DNA from: Anaerolineales bacterium
Lineage (GTDB): Bacteria; Chloroflexota; Anaerolineae; Anaerolineales; Villigracilaceae
Assembly: GCA_020060625.1 (NCBI GenBank)
Contig: JAGUZU010000115.1
Span: forward strand, 1 to 64,000
Length of the DNA stretch: 64,000 nucleotides
Reading direction: 5' to 3'
Shown here: positions 8,791 to 18,989 of the stretch, one piece after another
Layout of the letters: each line of letters begins with the position of its first letter
Numbering within the stretch: position 1 is the first letter of the stretch
Position numbers and translations under genes: made by a program
The notes under the pieces: generated by a model
Databases searched by the model: none
What the model was told of the DNA's origin: nothing
Seen by the model: only the letters and a program-made list of their open reading frames with translations

Positions 8791-8877
8791 TGTCATTGCG
8801 AGGAGGGCGCTCTCCCCGACGAAGCAATCCCCACATTGGCAGGAGATTGCTTCGGGCTGTCGCCCTTCGCAACGACA
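8791..8877. repeat. Palindromic interspersed repeat, copy 3
   Basis: Starts TGTCATTGCGAGG, ends TCGCAACGACA, inner GAAGCAATCC and GAGATTGCTTCG. It occupies nearly the whole dnaK-dnaJ gap. Confidence 0.9.
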
Positions 8878-10758
<1,881 letters not shown>

Positions 10759-10772
10759 GAGTTCTCCTAAGT

Positions 10773-10835
10773 TTCAGGTTGAAGGTTGAAGGTTGAAGGC
10801 TCAAAACTTTCAACCTGTAACCTTCAACCTTGAAC
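10773..10835. repeat. GGTTGAAGG inverted repeat
   Basis: CAGGTTGAAGGTTGAAGG words on one side and CAACCTGTAACCTTCAACC on the other form a hairpin in the grpE-dnaK gap. Same word family as the 14-bp array at 4531-4612. Confidence 0.85.
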
Positions 10836-10840
10836 CGAAT

Positions 10841-11392
10841 TTACTGCGCCACTCTCACCATCGCGGGTCGGATCACGCGCTCGCCGAGCATGTATCCGTT
10901 TTGAACCACTTCGATCACGAATCCGCTTTCGACGCCGTCGGCGGGTTCGTGCGAGATCGCCTCGTGGAAGTTCGGGTCGAACGCCGCGCCCTTCGCCTCG
11001 ATGCGCTTCACGCCTTCGCTTTCGATGATCGTTTGCAGTTTTCGCACGATCAACTCGATGCCGCCCGCCCACGCATCGTCGTCGGGACGGTTTTGCAAGG
11101 CGCGCTCCAGATCGTCCAGCACGGGCAGCACCTTCTTGACGATGTCGCCCTTCATCGTTGACCTCATCAACTCGTTATCGCGTTCCACCCGCTTGCGATA
11201 ATTCTGAAACTCCGCCTGCGAGCGCAGCCAACTATCCTTGAATTCGGACGCCTTCGCCTCCGCCTCTTCAATCTGACGCTTCAACGCCTCAGACTCATCC
11301 GAGGCTTGCCCTGCCTCCTCAGGCATTTCCACCTCTGCGGCTTGAGTTTCTTTTATTTCTTCCTCGTGTTTGTGTTTCTTCTTATCGGTCAT
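10841..11392 (-). CDS. grpE: Nucleotide exchange factor GrpE
   Basis: 183 residues. Acidic, Glu-rich N-terminus, a long coiled-coil helix (about 30-90, with FKDSWLRSQAEFQNYRKRVE), and the beta-domain signature GVKRIEAKGAAFDPNFHEAI plus VVQNGYMLGERVIRPAMVRVA. Releases ADP from DnaK. Second gene of the heat-shock operon. Confidence 0.97.
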   Translation of the reverse strand: MTDKKKHKHEEEIKETQAAEVEMPEEAGQASDESEALKRQIEEAEAKASEFKDSWLRSQAEFQNYRKRVERDNELMRSTMKGDIVKKVLPVLDDLERALQNRPDDDAWAGGIELIVRKLQTIIESEGVKRIEAKGAAFDPNFHEAISHEPADGVESGFVIEVVQNGYMLGERVIRPAMVRVAQ

Positions 11393-11411
11393 ATTCTCAC
11401 TCTCGTTGTTA

Positions 11412-11532
11412 TGTCATTGCGAGGGCGGTGTTCTTCCGCCCAAAGCATCGCGTGGCGCCATGGCGACACAATCTCCAATAATGCAGGGGATTGCTTCGTC
11501 GCTGCGCTGAAGCGCCACTCCTCGCAATGACA
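11412..11532. repeat. Palindromic interspersed repeat, copy 4 (long form)
   Basis: Starts TGTCATTGCGAGGGCGG and ends CTCGCAATGACA. It is longer (121 bases) than the other copies, with an extra segment around CGTGGCGCCATGGCG, itself a small palindrome. Lies between hrcA and grpE. Confidence 0.88.
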
Positions 11533-11538
11533 TGATTA

Positions 11539-12576
11539 TTATTCACTCGAAATATTGTCGTTCACCAGCTCGCTCAACAAACCGGCGACGTAGCGCACGG
11601 TTGGAATGGTCTTCGCGTATGCCATGCGCATCGGACCCAGCACGCCGAGCGCGCCCGTCGCCATGCCGGGAACGCCGTACCGCGCGATCACCAGCGAGCA
11701 TTGACGCAAGTCTTCCCATTCGCCTTCGCCGCCGATCAACACCTGCAATGTGCCGATATTGCTGTTGAGCGTTGTACGCGCCAGCAAATCCTGAAGGGTG
11801 GCAGGCTCTTCGAAAATTCGTAATGCCCGCCGCGCATCATCGGATTCGGCAAATTCGGGCTCGGCAAGCACGTTCGTCAAACCGTCGGTGTATATCTCAC
11901 CTGAAGAACGTTCCGCCATGCGGCGCATCTCCTGCCGGATGAGGATGAGAATGTCTTGATCGAGCGGGTCGGGACGGGCTTTCAGCGAGAAAATGGCTTG
12001 GGCGGTCAGACCCGCTAAAAGTCCGTTGAGACGCGCTGCCGTCTGGCTGAGTCGTTCCTGGGCGACAGGTTCCGCCAGAGTCAAAATCTGCTGTGAAACT
12101 TCCCCACCCATCATCACCAGAACCATCAAGACCTGCCTGCCTTGCGTGGAGATGAGTTCGACGTGTTTGAATTTGGTCTGCTCCACGTGCGGCGCGCTGA
12201 CGACGGACACGCCCTGTGATTGGTTGGCAAGAATGGACGCCGCAAGGGTCATCCACTGGTCGAGTTCGGGGCGGGATTGGTAGAACTGGTGCGAGATGGT
12301 GTGCTGCACGCTTTCGGGCAGTTCCGCATCCTGCATCATTTCGCTGACGAAATAACGGTAGCCTTCCTCAGTGGGGACGCGCCCTGCCGAAGTATGCGGC
12401 TGGCGCAGGTAGCCCATCTCCGTGAGCGCCGCCATCTCGTTGCGGATGGTGGCGGATGACAGGTTAAGGTGGTAATGCTCCGCCAGCCGTTTCGAGCCGA
12501 TAGGCTGGGCGGAGTCGATGTAATCACGAATGATTAAAAGGAGAAGGGTTTTTTGGCGCTCGGAGAGGTTAGTCAT
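11539..12576 (-). CDS. hrcA: Heat-inducible transcription repressor HrcA
   Basis: 345 residues from the ATG at 12576 (the track's TTG start two codons earlier is less likely). N-terminal winged helix (LSERQKTLLLLIIRDYIDSAQPIGSKRLAEHY, SSATIRNEMAALTEMGYLRQPHTSAGRVPTEEGYRYFV), then the GAF-like inducer domain. HrcA binds CIRCE and represses chaperone genes. A CIRCE element lies ten bases upstream, so the operon is autoregulated. Confidence 0.97.
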   Translation of the reverse strand: MTNLSERQKTLLLLIIRDYIDSAQPIGSKRLAEHYHLNLSSATIRNEMAALTEMGYLRQPHTSAGRVPTEEGYRYFVSEMMQDAELPESVQHTISHQFYQSRPELDQWMTLAASILANQSQGVSVVSAPHVEQTKFKHVELISTQGRQVLMVLVMMGGEVSQQILTLAEPVAQERLSQTAARLNGLLAGLTAQAIFSLKARPDPLDQDILILIRQEMRRMAERSSGEIYTDGLTNVLAEPEFAESDDARRALRIFEEPATLQDLLARTTLNSNIGTLQVLIGGEGEWEDLRQCSLVIARYGVPGMATGALGVLGPMRMAYAKTIPTVRYVAGLLSELVNDNISSE

Positions 12577-12585
12577 ACTCAAAAT

Positions 12586-12612
12586 TTAGCACTCCCGAAA
12601 CGAGAGTGCCAG
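12586..12612 (-). promoter_or_regulatory. CIRCE operator
   Basis: TTAGCACTC, nine-base spacer, GAGTGCCAG against the consensus TTAGCACTC-N9-GAGTGCTAA; 16 of 18 arm positions match. It lies between the promoter and hrcA start. Confidence 0.93.
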
Positions 12613-12625
12613 CCTTCGAGAAACA

Positions 12626-12654
12626 ATGATAACAGCGCAAAAAAGGGAAGTCAA
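12626..12654 (-). promoter_or_regulatory. Promoter of hrcA-grpE-dnaK-dnaJ
   Basis: Minus strand TTGACT (12649-12654), 17 bases, TATCAT (12626-12631). The predicted start is just upstream of CIRCE, the usual layout for HrcA control. Confidence 0.75.
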
Positions 12655-12707
12655 TAAGAAGAGTGTAAGAAAAGAATTCGGTCTGCGGCTGTTTGCGCGT
12701 TAATCCC

Positions 12708-12735
12708 TTGACAAATCTTGCATTTTATTTATAAT
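12708..12735 (+). promoter_or_regulatory. Promoter of the Fur-family regulator operon
   Basis: TTGACA (12708-12713), 16 bases, TATAAT (12730-12735): both hexamers perfect. The -10 lies inside the palindromic operator at 12727-12762, so bound regulator would block RNA polymerase. Confidence 0.85.
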
Positions 12736-12762
12736 CGTTCTAAATTTGGAATTGTTATAAAT
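12727..12762. promoter_or_regulatory. Fur/PerR-type operator candidate
   Basis: A 36-base interrupted palindrome: outer arms ATTTATAA (12727-12734) and TTATAAAT (12755-12762), inner TTCTAAATTTGGAA, all on one symmetry centre at 12744.5. AT-rich, and TTATAAT words recall PerR boxes. It overlaps the -10 and transcription start of the operon that encodes the regulator. Confidence 0.7.
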
Positions 12763-12772
12763 AAGAGAGATT

Positions 12773-13219
12773 ATGTCCAATCTAAACACACTTACCTCCA
12801 CCCTGCGGGAAGCAGGAATGCGGATCACGCCACAGCGGGTTGCAATCTGCGAACTGCTGGCTGCCAGCCAGGAGCATCCCACCGCGATGATGATTTATGA
12901 AGAATTAAAACCACGCTTTCCTTCACTCAGCCTTGCGACGGTGTACAACACGCTCGATACGCTGGTCGGCTTGGGCGTGGTGAATGTGCTGGGTCACGCA
13001 GGCGATGACAAGGTCCATTACGATGCGGATACCGAGCCGCACGTCAACCTTGCCTGCATTTCGTGTTCGCGCATCATCGACATTCCCAGCGAGCATGTCA
13101 CCCATTTGGATTCTGAAATCACCGCCGCTTCGGGTTACAAACTGCTTGGAGCGCGCGTTCTGTATTACGGGTTGTGTCCCGATTGTCAAAAGAAAAAAGC
13201 GAAATCAACGAGGCTGTAA
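12773..13219 (+). CDS. Fur-family metalloregulator
   Basis: 148 residues. N-terminal winged helix (LREAGMRITPQRVAICELLAASQEHPTAMMIYEELK; SLATVYNTLDTLVGLGVV) and a C-terminal dimer domain with two CxxC pairs (CISC, CPDC) that would hold structural zinc. Between them GDDKVHYDADTEPHVNLAC carries the likely regulatory metal ligands. The subgroup (Fur, PerR or Zur) is not certain; PerR-like is favoured by the operator and by the downstream P1B-4 ATPase, which resembles PerR-controlled iron exporters. The ATPase starts two bases after the stop. Confidence 0.9.
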   Translation: MSNLNTLTSTLREAGMRITPQRVAICELLAASQEHPTAMMIYEELKPRFPSLSLATVYNTLDTLVGLGVVNVLGHAGDDKVHYDADTEPHVNLACISCSRIIDIPSEHVTHLDSEITAASGYKLLGARVLYYGLCPDCQKKKAKSTRL

Positions 13220-13221
13220 TA

Positions 13222-15555
13222 ATGAATTCAAAGTTACCGAAACAGGAAATCCGCTGTACGGAGGTTTTCTCCGATACCCTGCGCGGTTATGCGGGAATCC
13301 AGGAGGTTGATTACGACTACGCCAACGGCAGGTTGAAAGCCGTATACGACCCGCGCCTGATCAGCAACGAACGCGCATTGGAGGTCGTCAATCATGCGGG
13401 GCGCGAGGCGTCCATGCGGGTGGCGCAATGTGAGGCAAAACGCGAACGCGGCGAGGAAGCCTGCGCCGACTGCGCGGGCGAACTTGCGGCGCAGCTCGCC
13501 CGTCAATATGAAACCGCCGCATCCATGCCAACGGCTACATTCCACAGGAACACGATTGAAGTGAAGCTCAATGCTCCCCGTCTGGCGACCAGTGAAGACG
13601 TCGAGATCGAGGCGGAGTTTTTGAGTCCTGCCAAAGCGGAGAAAAAGTCCGCCGCGATTCCCATCGAAAAGATCGAAGTGGCATTCACCGTCATCAACGC
13701 CATCACCGCGCTGACGGCTTTCCTCGGCTCAGGCTGGGGATGGAATCCCGCGCTCATCTTTGGTCTCTATTCTGTTGCGTACGTCACAGGCGGATGGTTT
13801 GGCGTGATAGCAAGCATCGAAGCATTGAAGGAAAAGACGATCAACGTGGATCTGCTGATGATCCTCGCGGCGCTTGGCGCGGCGGCAATTGGTCAGCCCG
13901 CCGAAGGCGCGACGCTGCTCTTCCTGTTCTCGCTTTCCAACACGCTGCAAACCTACGCGATGGATCGCAGCCGCAAGGCAATCGAAAAACTTTTGGATCT
14001 GCGTCCCGCGCAGGCCACGGTGCGTCGCGGCTCACGTTTGGTGACGCTGCCCATCGAACAACTGACGCTCGGCGATGTCGTCCTTGTGCGACCGGGTGAA
14101 CGCTTCCCCATCGACGGCGAAGTCACCACCGGCGAATCGGACGTCAACCAGGCGACCATCACAGGCGAATCCATGCCTGTGCATAAAAAGGAAAGCGATC
14201 TCGTTTTTGCAGGCACGGTCAATGGAACCGGCTCGCTGGAAATCCGCGTGACGCGCCTCGCCAAAGACACCACGCTCGCGCGCATCGTGAAAATGGTGGA
14301 AGAGGCGCAGTCCACGAAAGCCAACACCCAGCACATGCTGGATGCGTTTGAGCAGCGTTATGCCATCTTCGTTCTTGGCGCAGCGGTCCTGCTCATCTTC
14401 GTTCCGTGGCTGGCGCTCGGTCACGATTTCCATCCCACGTTCTATCGCGCGATGACCTGGCTTGTCGTCGCTTCGCCGTGCGCGCTGGTCATCTCCACAC
14501 CCGCGAGTATCCTCTCCGCCATTGCGAACGGCGCGCGCAACGGCGTGCTTTTCAAAGGCGGCGTGCATCTCGAAAAGACTGCCACGTTGAAAGCGCTTGC
14601 CTTCGACAAAACAGGAACGCTCACCAACGGCTCGCCCATGCTGACCGCGATACAGTCCTTTGGAGATATGAAGGAGGATGAAATTCTACGACTCGTCGCC
14701 GCATTGGAATCGCGCTCCGAGCATCCGCTGGCAAAGGCAATCGTGCAGGCGGCTCATTCCCGGACATTGAACCTGCCACCGTCCATGAGATTTCGCGCCA
14801 TCCCCGGGCAGGGCGTGGAAGGCGTCGTCGAGTCTCGTCATTTGTGGGTGGGCAATGAACGCATGTTCATCGAGCGCGATGTGGAAATTCCTGCGGAAAT
14901 TTTGAGCAAGGCAAGCGACATGCAAGGCGAAGGTCAGACGGCGATGTTTGTTTATTCCCTCACACCCAACCCCTCTCCCGGAAGGCGGGGTGAGTTTCTT
15001 GGGCTGATCGGCGTCGCGGATACGCTCCGCGAAGATGCCGTGGAAATGATTCAGGCGCTCAAGTCCGCAGGTATCGAACACGTCGTCATGCTGACGGGCG
15101 ACAACGCCAAAGTCGCTGCGAAGATCGCCGCCCGCGCAGGCGTGGATGAATTCCACGCGGACTTGCTGCCCCAGGACAAGGTTACAGTGTTGAAATCCCT
15201 TCAGAAGAAATATGGTCCAATCGCGATGGTGGGAGACGGCGTGAACGACGCTCCCTCGCTTGCCACCGCCGACATCGGTATTGCCATGGGCGGCGCAGGC
15301 ACGGACGTGGCCATCGAAACCGCGGACATGGTCTTGATGTCCGACGACCTGCACAAAATCCCGTTTGCGATTGGGCTGGCGCGTCAGGCACGCAAGGTGG
15401 TATGGCAAAACATCACGTTCGCGCTGGCAGTCATTGTGCTGTTGATCGCCGGAGCGTTCGGCGCGGACCTGGCGCTTCCGCTTGGCGTGCTGGGACACGA
15501 AGGCAGCACGGTACTGGTCGTGTTGAATGGCTTGAGGCTGTTGGGATACAAATAG
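13222..15555 (+). CDS. P1B-type metal-transporting ATPase (P1B-4-like, Fe/Co efflux)
   Basis: 777 residues from the ATG at 13222; the track's earlier start lies inside the regulator gene. Shows a degenerate N-terminal HMA-like domain, a Cys pair (CADC, about residue 78), TGES, the transmembrane SPC motif (Cys about 420), phosphorylation site DKTGT (Asp about 462), GDGVND, and HEGST in the last helices (about 758). SPC plus HEGxT marks the P1B-4 subgroup, which exports Fe(II) or Co(II). Around residue 580 the stretch LTPNPSPGRRGE is encoded by an intergenic-type repeat (14956-14994). Co-transcribed with the Fur-family regulator; a strong terminator follows. Confidence 0.92.
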   Translation: MNSKLPKQEIRCTEVFSDTLRGYAGIQEVDYDYANGRLKAVYDPRLISNERALEVVNHAGREASMRVAQCEAKRERGEEACADCAGELAAQLARQYETAASMPTATFHRNTIEVKLNAPRLATSEDVEIEAEFLSPAKAEKKSAAIPIEKIEVAFTVINAITALTAFLGSGWGWNPALIFGLYSVAYVTGGWFGVIASIEALKEKTINVDLLMILAALGAAAIGQPAEGATLLFLFSLSNTLQTYAMDRSRKAIEKLLDLRPAQATVRRGSRLVTLPIEQLTLGDVVLVRPGERFPIDGEVTTGESDVNQATITGESMPVHKKESDLVFAGTVNGTGSLEIRVTRLAKDTTLARIVKMVEEAQSTKANTQHMLDAFEQRYAIFVLGAAVLLIFVPWLALGHDFHPTFYRAMTWLVVASPCALVISTPASILSAIANGARNGVLFKGGVHLEKTATLKALAFDKTGTLTNGSPMLTAIQSFGDMKEDEILRLVAALESRSEHPLAKAIVQAAHSRTLNLPPSMRFRAIPGQGVEGVVESRHLWVGNERMFIERDVEIPAEILSKASDMQGEGQTAMFVYSLTPNPSPGRRGEFLGLIGVADTLREDAVEMIQALKSAGIEHVVMLTGDNAKVAAKIAARAGVDEFHADLLPQDKVTVLKSLQKKYGPIAMVGDGVNDAPSLATADIGIAMGGAGTDVAIETADMVLMSDDLHKIPFAIGLARQARKVVWQNITFALAVIVLLIAGAFGADLALPLGVLGHEGSTVLVVLNGLRLLGYK
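14956..14994. repeat. CTCACCCC-type repeat inside the metal ATPase gene
   Basis: CCCTCACACCCAACCCCTCT followed by CCCGGAAGGCGGGGTGAG. Same family as the intergenic copy at 59053-59104 and the one at the end of the methyltransferase gene (49970-50011). It encodes LTPNPSPGRRGE in frame. Confidence 0.85.
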
Positions 15556-15561
15556 ATTTAA

Positions 15562-15596
15562 AAAAAGAGCGCCGGAGACTTTCCGGCGCTCTTTTT
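15562..15596 (+). terminator. Rho-independent terminator
   Basis: AAAAAGAGCGCCGGA - GACTT - TCCGGCGCTCTTTTT: a 15-bp stem ending in Ts, right after the metal ATPase. A-rich on the other side, so it could also serve the converging kinase gene. Confidence 0.92.
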
Positions 15597-15606
15597 AAGT
15601 GGCGCG

Positions 15607-17796
15607 TTAAGGGGTCGGCGTGGCAGGACGCCAGGCGGGGTGGTAATCCTGTGACCGGTCAGTAGTGAGGCGGGTTCGGTCGCCGCCGGAGAGAGTCATG
15701 TAGAAGATATCCAGATTGTTCGCTTCGCCCGCGCCCTCATAAGCCAGGTAAAATCCATCCGGCGAGTATTCCACATTTTGAATGAGTACCATGCTCAATC
15801 GCACGCGCAATGCCTGCTCGGTGGAACGATCCGTTGCGGAGACGCTCATGAGATAAGGATTGCAAAATGTGGTTGCGCATCGTTGCGTGAACAGGATCAA
15901 ATCGCCTTTGGGAGACCAGTCGGGCAAAAAGTCGGTGTAGGCTGTGCCGCTGCGGACGATCTGGACCTGCTCTGTTCCATCCGCATTCATCATCCAAATC
16001 TGATAAACACCCAACCGCTTGACGACATAAACAAACTGGGAGCCATCCGGCGACCACGCCGGCATACGGGATTCAAATTTCTGCGCGCCGCTGGTGATTT
16101 GCGTCAAGGAGAGGTCTTCCAGATCTATCGCGAATATCTCCATTTGACCGGTGCGCAGCGAAGTGAATGCGATCGTTTTTCCGTCGGGCGACCACGCCGG
16201 GTCGAAGTTCCCCCCGGGGGAGGCATCCAGCGTTGTCAGCCCGCTTCCATCCGCATTGATGATATAAAGACTCGCATTGTAGTAAATGTCTTCCAGACCT
16301 TTACAGGGTGAGATGAAGACCATGCGTTGTCCATCCGGCGACCAGGAAGGTTGACATGCGCCGTTCGGCAGATCGGTAATTTGAGTTTCCTCGCCAGCGC
16401 CAAGATCAACAAGGAAGATTTGGGGCGTACCAAAACGGTTGGAAACATACGCAATCTGCCCCGCCCCGCCGCCGGGGGCAGTAGCAACGCCTGCCGGAAT
16501 TCCAGGCGTGCCGGGGGTTTCGTCAACTGCGGGTATGAACGTGTTAGTCGGCGCCAAAGTGAGTGTTGGAAGTTCGATGGTGGCGGTCAACGTTGGTTCG
16601 GGAGTTTCCGTTGGAATTGGCGTTGGCGTGGACGATGGCGTTGGCGTATTTGTGCTGGTCGGCATGATGAATGGAATCATGGCGCGCACATCGGCTGGGA
16701 TGACGCCCGGGGCAAAAAACGGGACCGCCAATAAAAGCAGAAGAATTAATACAAATAGAAAACGAACCAAGGCGCCGCGGCGCTTGCGTTCGCGTTCCTT
16801 CTGACGCTTCAACGGGGAAATGAACGGTTGTTCCTCATGATGGGATGTTTCCGGCGGAACGGGTCCCTTTGGAGGACGAGACGGTTTCTCTTTCGTTTCC
16901 ACAACCGTATCTTTCGCCCCAACAGCGGGAATTTCATCCGGCGGAGGCGGAGCCACCGTATAACTGCCTGCTATCTTCTGGGTCTTGGATTTCGAGGCAA
17001 GCAGAGACTTCTTGAATTCCTCCGCGGTTTGGAAACGGTCGCTGGGGTCAACCGCCATGGCTTTTTCAATGGCAGCAGACAAACGACGCGATACTTTCGG
17101 ATTCCTTTTTCTCAATGGGGTGAGCTGCGCGTTATCCATGGCGCGCGCCAACCCGTCTTCAGGAATGACCCCGCTCAATGCGGCGTATAACGTCGCGCCC
17201 AGGGAATAAATATCCGTGCGCGGGTCCGTCCGCGCGGTGCCGTATTGTTCCGGCGGGGAATAACCGGGCGTCATGGCGCGCGCGCCTGTGGTGGTTGCCT
17301 GATGCGCGCTCTGATACACCTTCGCCAGACCGAAATCCACAAGGAAGATGTGACCGTCCGGCGTAATCTTCACATTGCCGGGTTTGATGTCGCGGTGCAA
17401 AATGGGGGGCTTGCGGGAGTGCAGGTAACCAAGCGCGTCACAAATGGAAGCGCCAATGTGTACCGCATCATCATCATCGAGCATCCCCAGCCGCTCCATA
17501 CGGTAGCGCAGGTCCTCGCCTTCGATAAAGTCCATGATGAGATATTGCCCCTGATCGCCCATCACAAAATGATCGGAGACACGCGGCAAATTGGGATGAC
17601 GCAAATTTGCCAGAATCACCGCTTCGAGGCGAAACTGGCGGGAATATTCGTCGGTCGTGAACAGGTTTTCCTTGAGGGCAACTGGAACGCCGAGGTTCTC
17701 ATCCACAGCGCGATAGACCGACCCCATGCCGCCCTGACCGAGAATTTCAACAACACGATAGCGATTATGAAGTAATGTATCTTTTTCCAGCGTCAT
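15607..17796 (-). CDS. Transmembrane Ser/Thr protein kinase with TolB-like propeller
   Basis: 729 residues. PknB-type kinase domain at about 12-275: glycine loop GQGGMGSVYRA, HRDIKPGNVKI, DFGLAKV, and GARAMTPGYSPPEQYG in the activation segment. One membrane helix follows (VRFLFVLILLLLLAVPFFAPG, about 347-367), then a Thr/Pro linker (TNTPTPSSTPTPIPTETPEP) and an extracytoplasmic domain with five or six PD40/TolB repeats (PSWSPDGQRMVF, PAWSPDGKTIAF, PAWSPDGSQFVY, PDWSPKGDLILF). The outer propeller probably senses a ligand or wall fragment. Phosphorylation targets are unknown. Confidence 0.92.
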   Translation of the reverse strand: MTLEKDTLLHNRYRVVEILGQGGMGSVYRAVDENLGVPVALKENLFTTDEYSRQFRLEAVILANLRHPNLPRVSDHFVMGDQGQYLIMDFIEGEDLRYRMERLGMLDDDDAVHIGASICDALGYLHSRKPPILHRDIKPGNVKITPDGHIFLVDFGLAKVYQSAHQATTTGARAMTPGYSPPEQYGTARTDPRTDIYSLGATLYAALSGVIPEDGLARAMDNAQLTPLRKRNPKVSRRLSAAIEKAMAVDPSDRFQTAEEFKKSLLASKSKTQKIAGSYTVAPPPPDEIPAVGAKDTVVETKEKPSRPPKGPVPPETSHHEEQPFISPLKRQKERERKRRGALVRFLFVLILLLLLAVPFFAPGVIPADVRAMIPFIMPTSTNTPTPSSTPTPIPTETPEPTLTATIELPTLTLAPTNTFIPAVDETPGTPGIPAGVATAPGGGAGQIAYVSNRFGTPQIFLVDLGAGEETQITDLPNGACQPSWSPDGQRMVFISPCKGLEDIYYNASLYIINADGSGLTTLDASPGGNFDPAWSPDGKTIAFTSLRTGQMEIFAIDLEDLSLTQITSGAQKFESRMPAWSPDGSQFVYVVKRLGVYQIWMMNADGTEQVQIVRSGTAYTDFLPDWSPKGDLILFTQRCATTFCNPYLMSVSATDRSTEQALRVRLSMVLIQNVEYSPDGFYLAYEGAGEANNLDIFYMTLSGGDRTRLTTDRSQDYHPAWRPATPTP

Positions 17797-17931
17797 TAAG
17801 AAACCTTAGCCCTGCCCGGGAACAAAGCCAATTCAAACAAAATCACATCCGGTCAAAGCGGACGCGTCCTTCGCTCCCATGAAAGCATTTTGCAGATGTG
17901 GTGAACAACGACGCATTATATCAGATTGAAG

Positions 17932-18918
17932 TTAATCCGAAGCAGATGTAGTTAAATTGAAATGTCGAAAGAGCCGGGGCGCGCCGCCCGTCACCCACCA
18001 GCCCACCAGCGCATAACGGACAAAGCGCAGGGTGTATACGAGTACACTGTCGCCGCGCGGGAATATCTCTCCCAGCCCCATCCACAAGACGAGGACGCCT
18101 ATAAGACCGATCACATAACGAAGCGCCCGCTTCCACACCGGACCCGAAACCTGGTGACCGCCCATCGAGTTGATCCACGCCAGACCGAACGCCAGCCCGA
18201 AGAAGGACCCGGCTGAGGTGAAGATTCCGTTCGGGTCAACGGGATCAGGCGTCTCGGTCGAGGCGAGAAGCGCGTTCTGCATCCAGGAGTCAGGCAGCTG
18301 GTAATTTCCACGAAAGGCAGCCATCGTCATCCCAACGGCTACAAAGATCATCGAAGCGATAAATGCAATGACGGTCTGCTGTTTGAAGGTCTTGCCGGAA
18401 AGCCATGCGGCGGCTGAATCCCAAAACCGCATGAAAGCCCAAAGAACCGCCGCGCCGATCAACCAGCCTGCAATCACATCATGCGGGAAGTGCGCGCCAA
18501 GAAACGCGCGCGAAAAACCGATCAGGAAAATGACCGCAACACATACAGCCCAAACCCATGCCTTGCGCAGGGATGCGGCGATGACGCCCCAAACGGCAAC
18601 GGCGTGCTGCGCATGACCGGAGGGAGCGCCAAACGATGTTTCGATCCATAACGCCCGCACGTGCGAACTGACCCAATAGGGACGCGGTCCGGCAAAAAGC
18701 AGTTTCGCCGCGAAATTGAAAATGTTGCTGGTCGCCAGAATAAAGCCAACCCGCAGCCCAAGCCCGGCGTCGATGCTCCAGTAGAGCAGGGGCAGAACGA
18801 GAAAGAAAAATTCTTCGGTGCCAAGCTGGCTAAAGAAACGCATGGGGGCGATCAACCAGTCTCCCATGCCTTGAAGGGCGATTACGAAAGTGATGCCGCC
18901 ATCAATCAGGGTCTGCAT
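17932..18918 (-). CDS. PAP2-superfamily membrane phosphatase
   Basis: 328 residues from the ATG at 18918, which has GGAGGATGGT before it; the track's start is 28 codons further up without support. The three phosphatase motifs are present: KLLFAGPRP (KX6RP), APSGHAQH (PSGH) and SRAFLGAHFPHD (SRX5HX3D). About eight or nine membrane helices. Such enzymes dephosphorylate lipid phosphates (undecaprenyl diphosphate, phosphatidate); the substrate is not predictable. The C-terminal half after about residue 190 adds further helices. Divergent from the transglutaminase gene. Confidence 0.88.
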   Translation of the reverse strand: MQTLIDGGITFVIALQGMGDWLIAPMRFFSQLGTEEFFFLVLPLLYWSIDAGLGLRVGFILATSNIFNFAAKLLFAGPRPYWVSSHVRALWIETSFGAPSGHAQHAVAVWGVIAASLRKAWVWAVCVAVIFLIGFSRAFLGAHFPHDVIAGWLIGAAVLWAFMRFWDSAAAWLSGKTFKQQTVIAFIASMIFVAVGMTMAAFRGNYQLPDSWMQNALLASTETPDPVDPNGIFTSAGSFFGLAFGLAWINSMGGHQVSGPVWKRALRYVIGLIGVLVLWMGLGEIFPRGDSVLVYTLRFVRYALVGWWVTGGAPRLFRHFNLTTSASD

Positions 18919-18953
18919 ACCATCCTCCAGTGGGGTTTTTGAGCCTTTTGCAA

Positions 18954-18983
18954 TTGACGAAGATGCTCCGTCCATTGTACACT
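18954..18983 (+). promoter_or_regulatory. Promoter giving a probably leaderless transglutaminase mRNA
   Basis: TTGACG (18954-18959), 18 bases, TACACT (18978-18983). The ATG starts at 18990, six bases after the -10, which is where transcription should begin. No Shine-Dalgarno is present. Confidence 0.6.
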
Positions 18984-18989
18984 CAAAGA

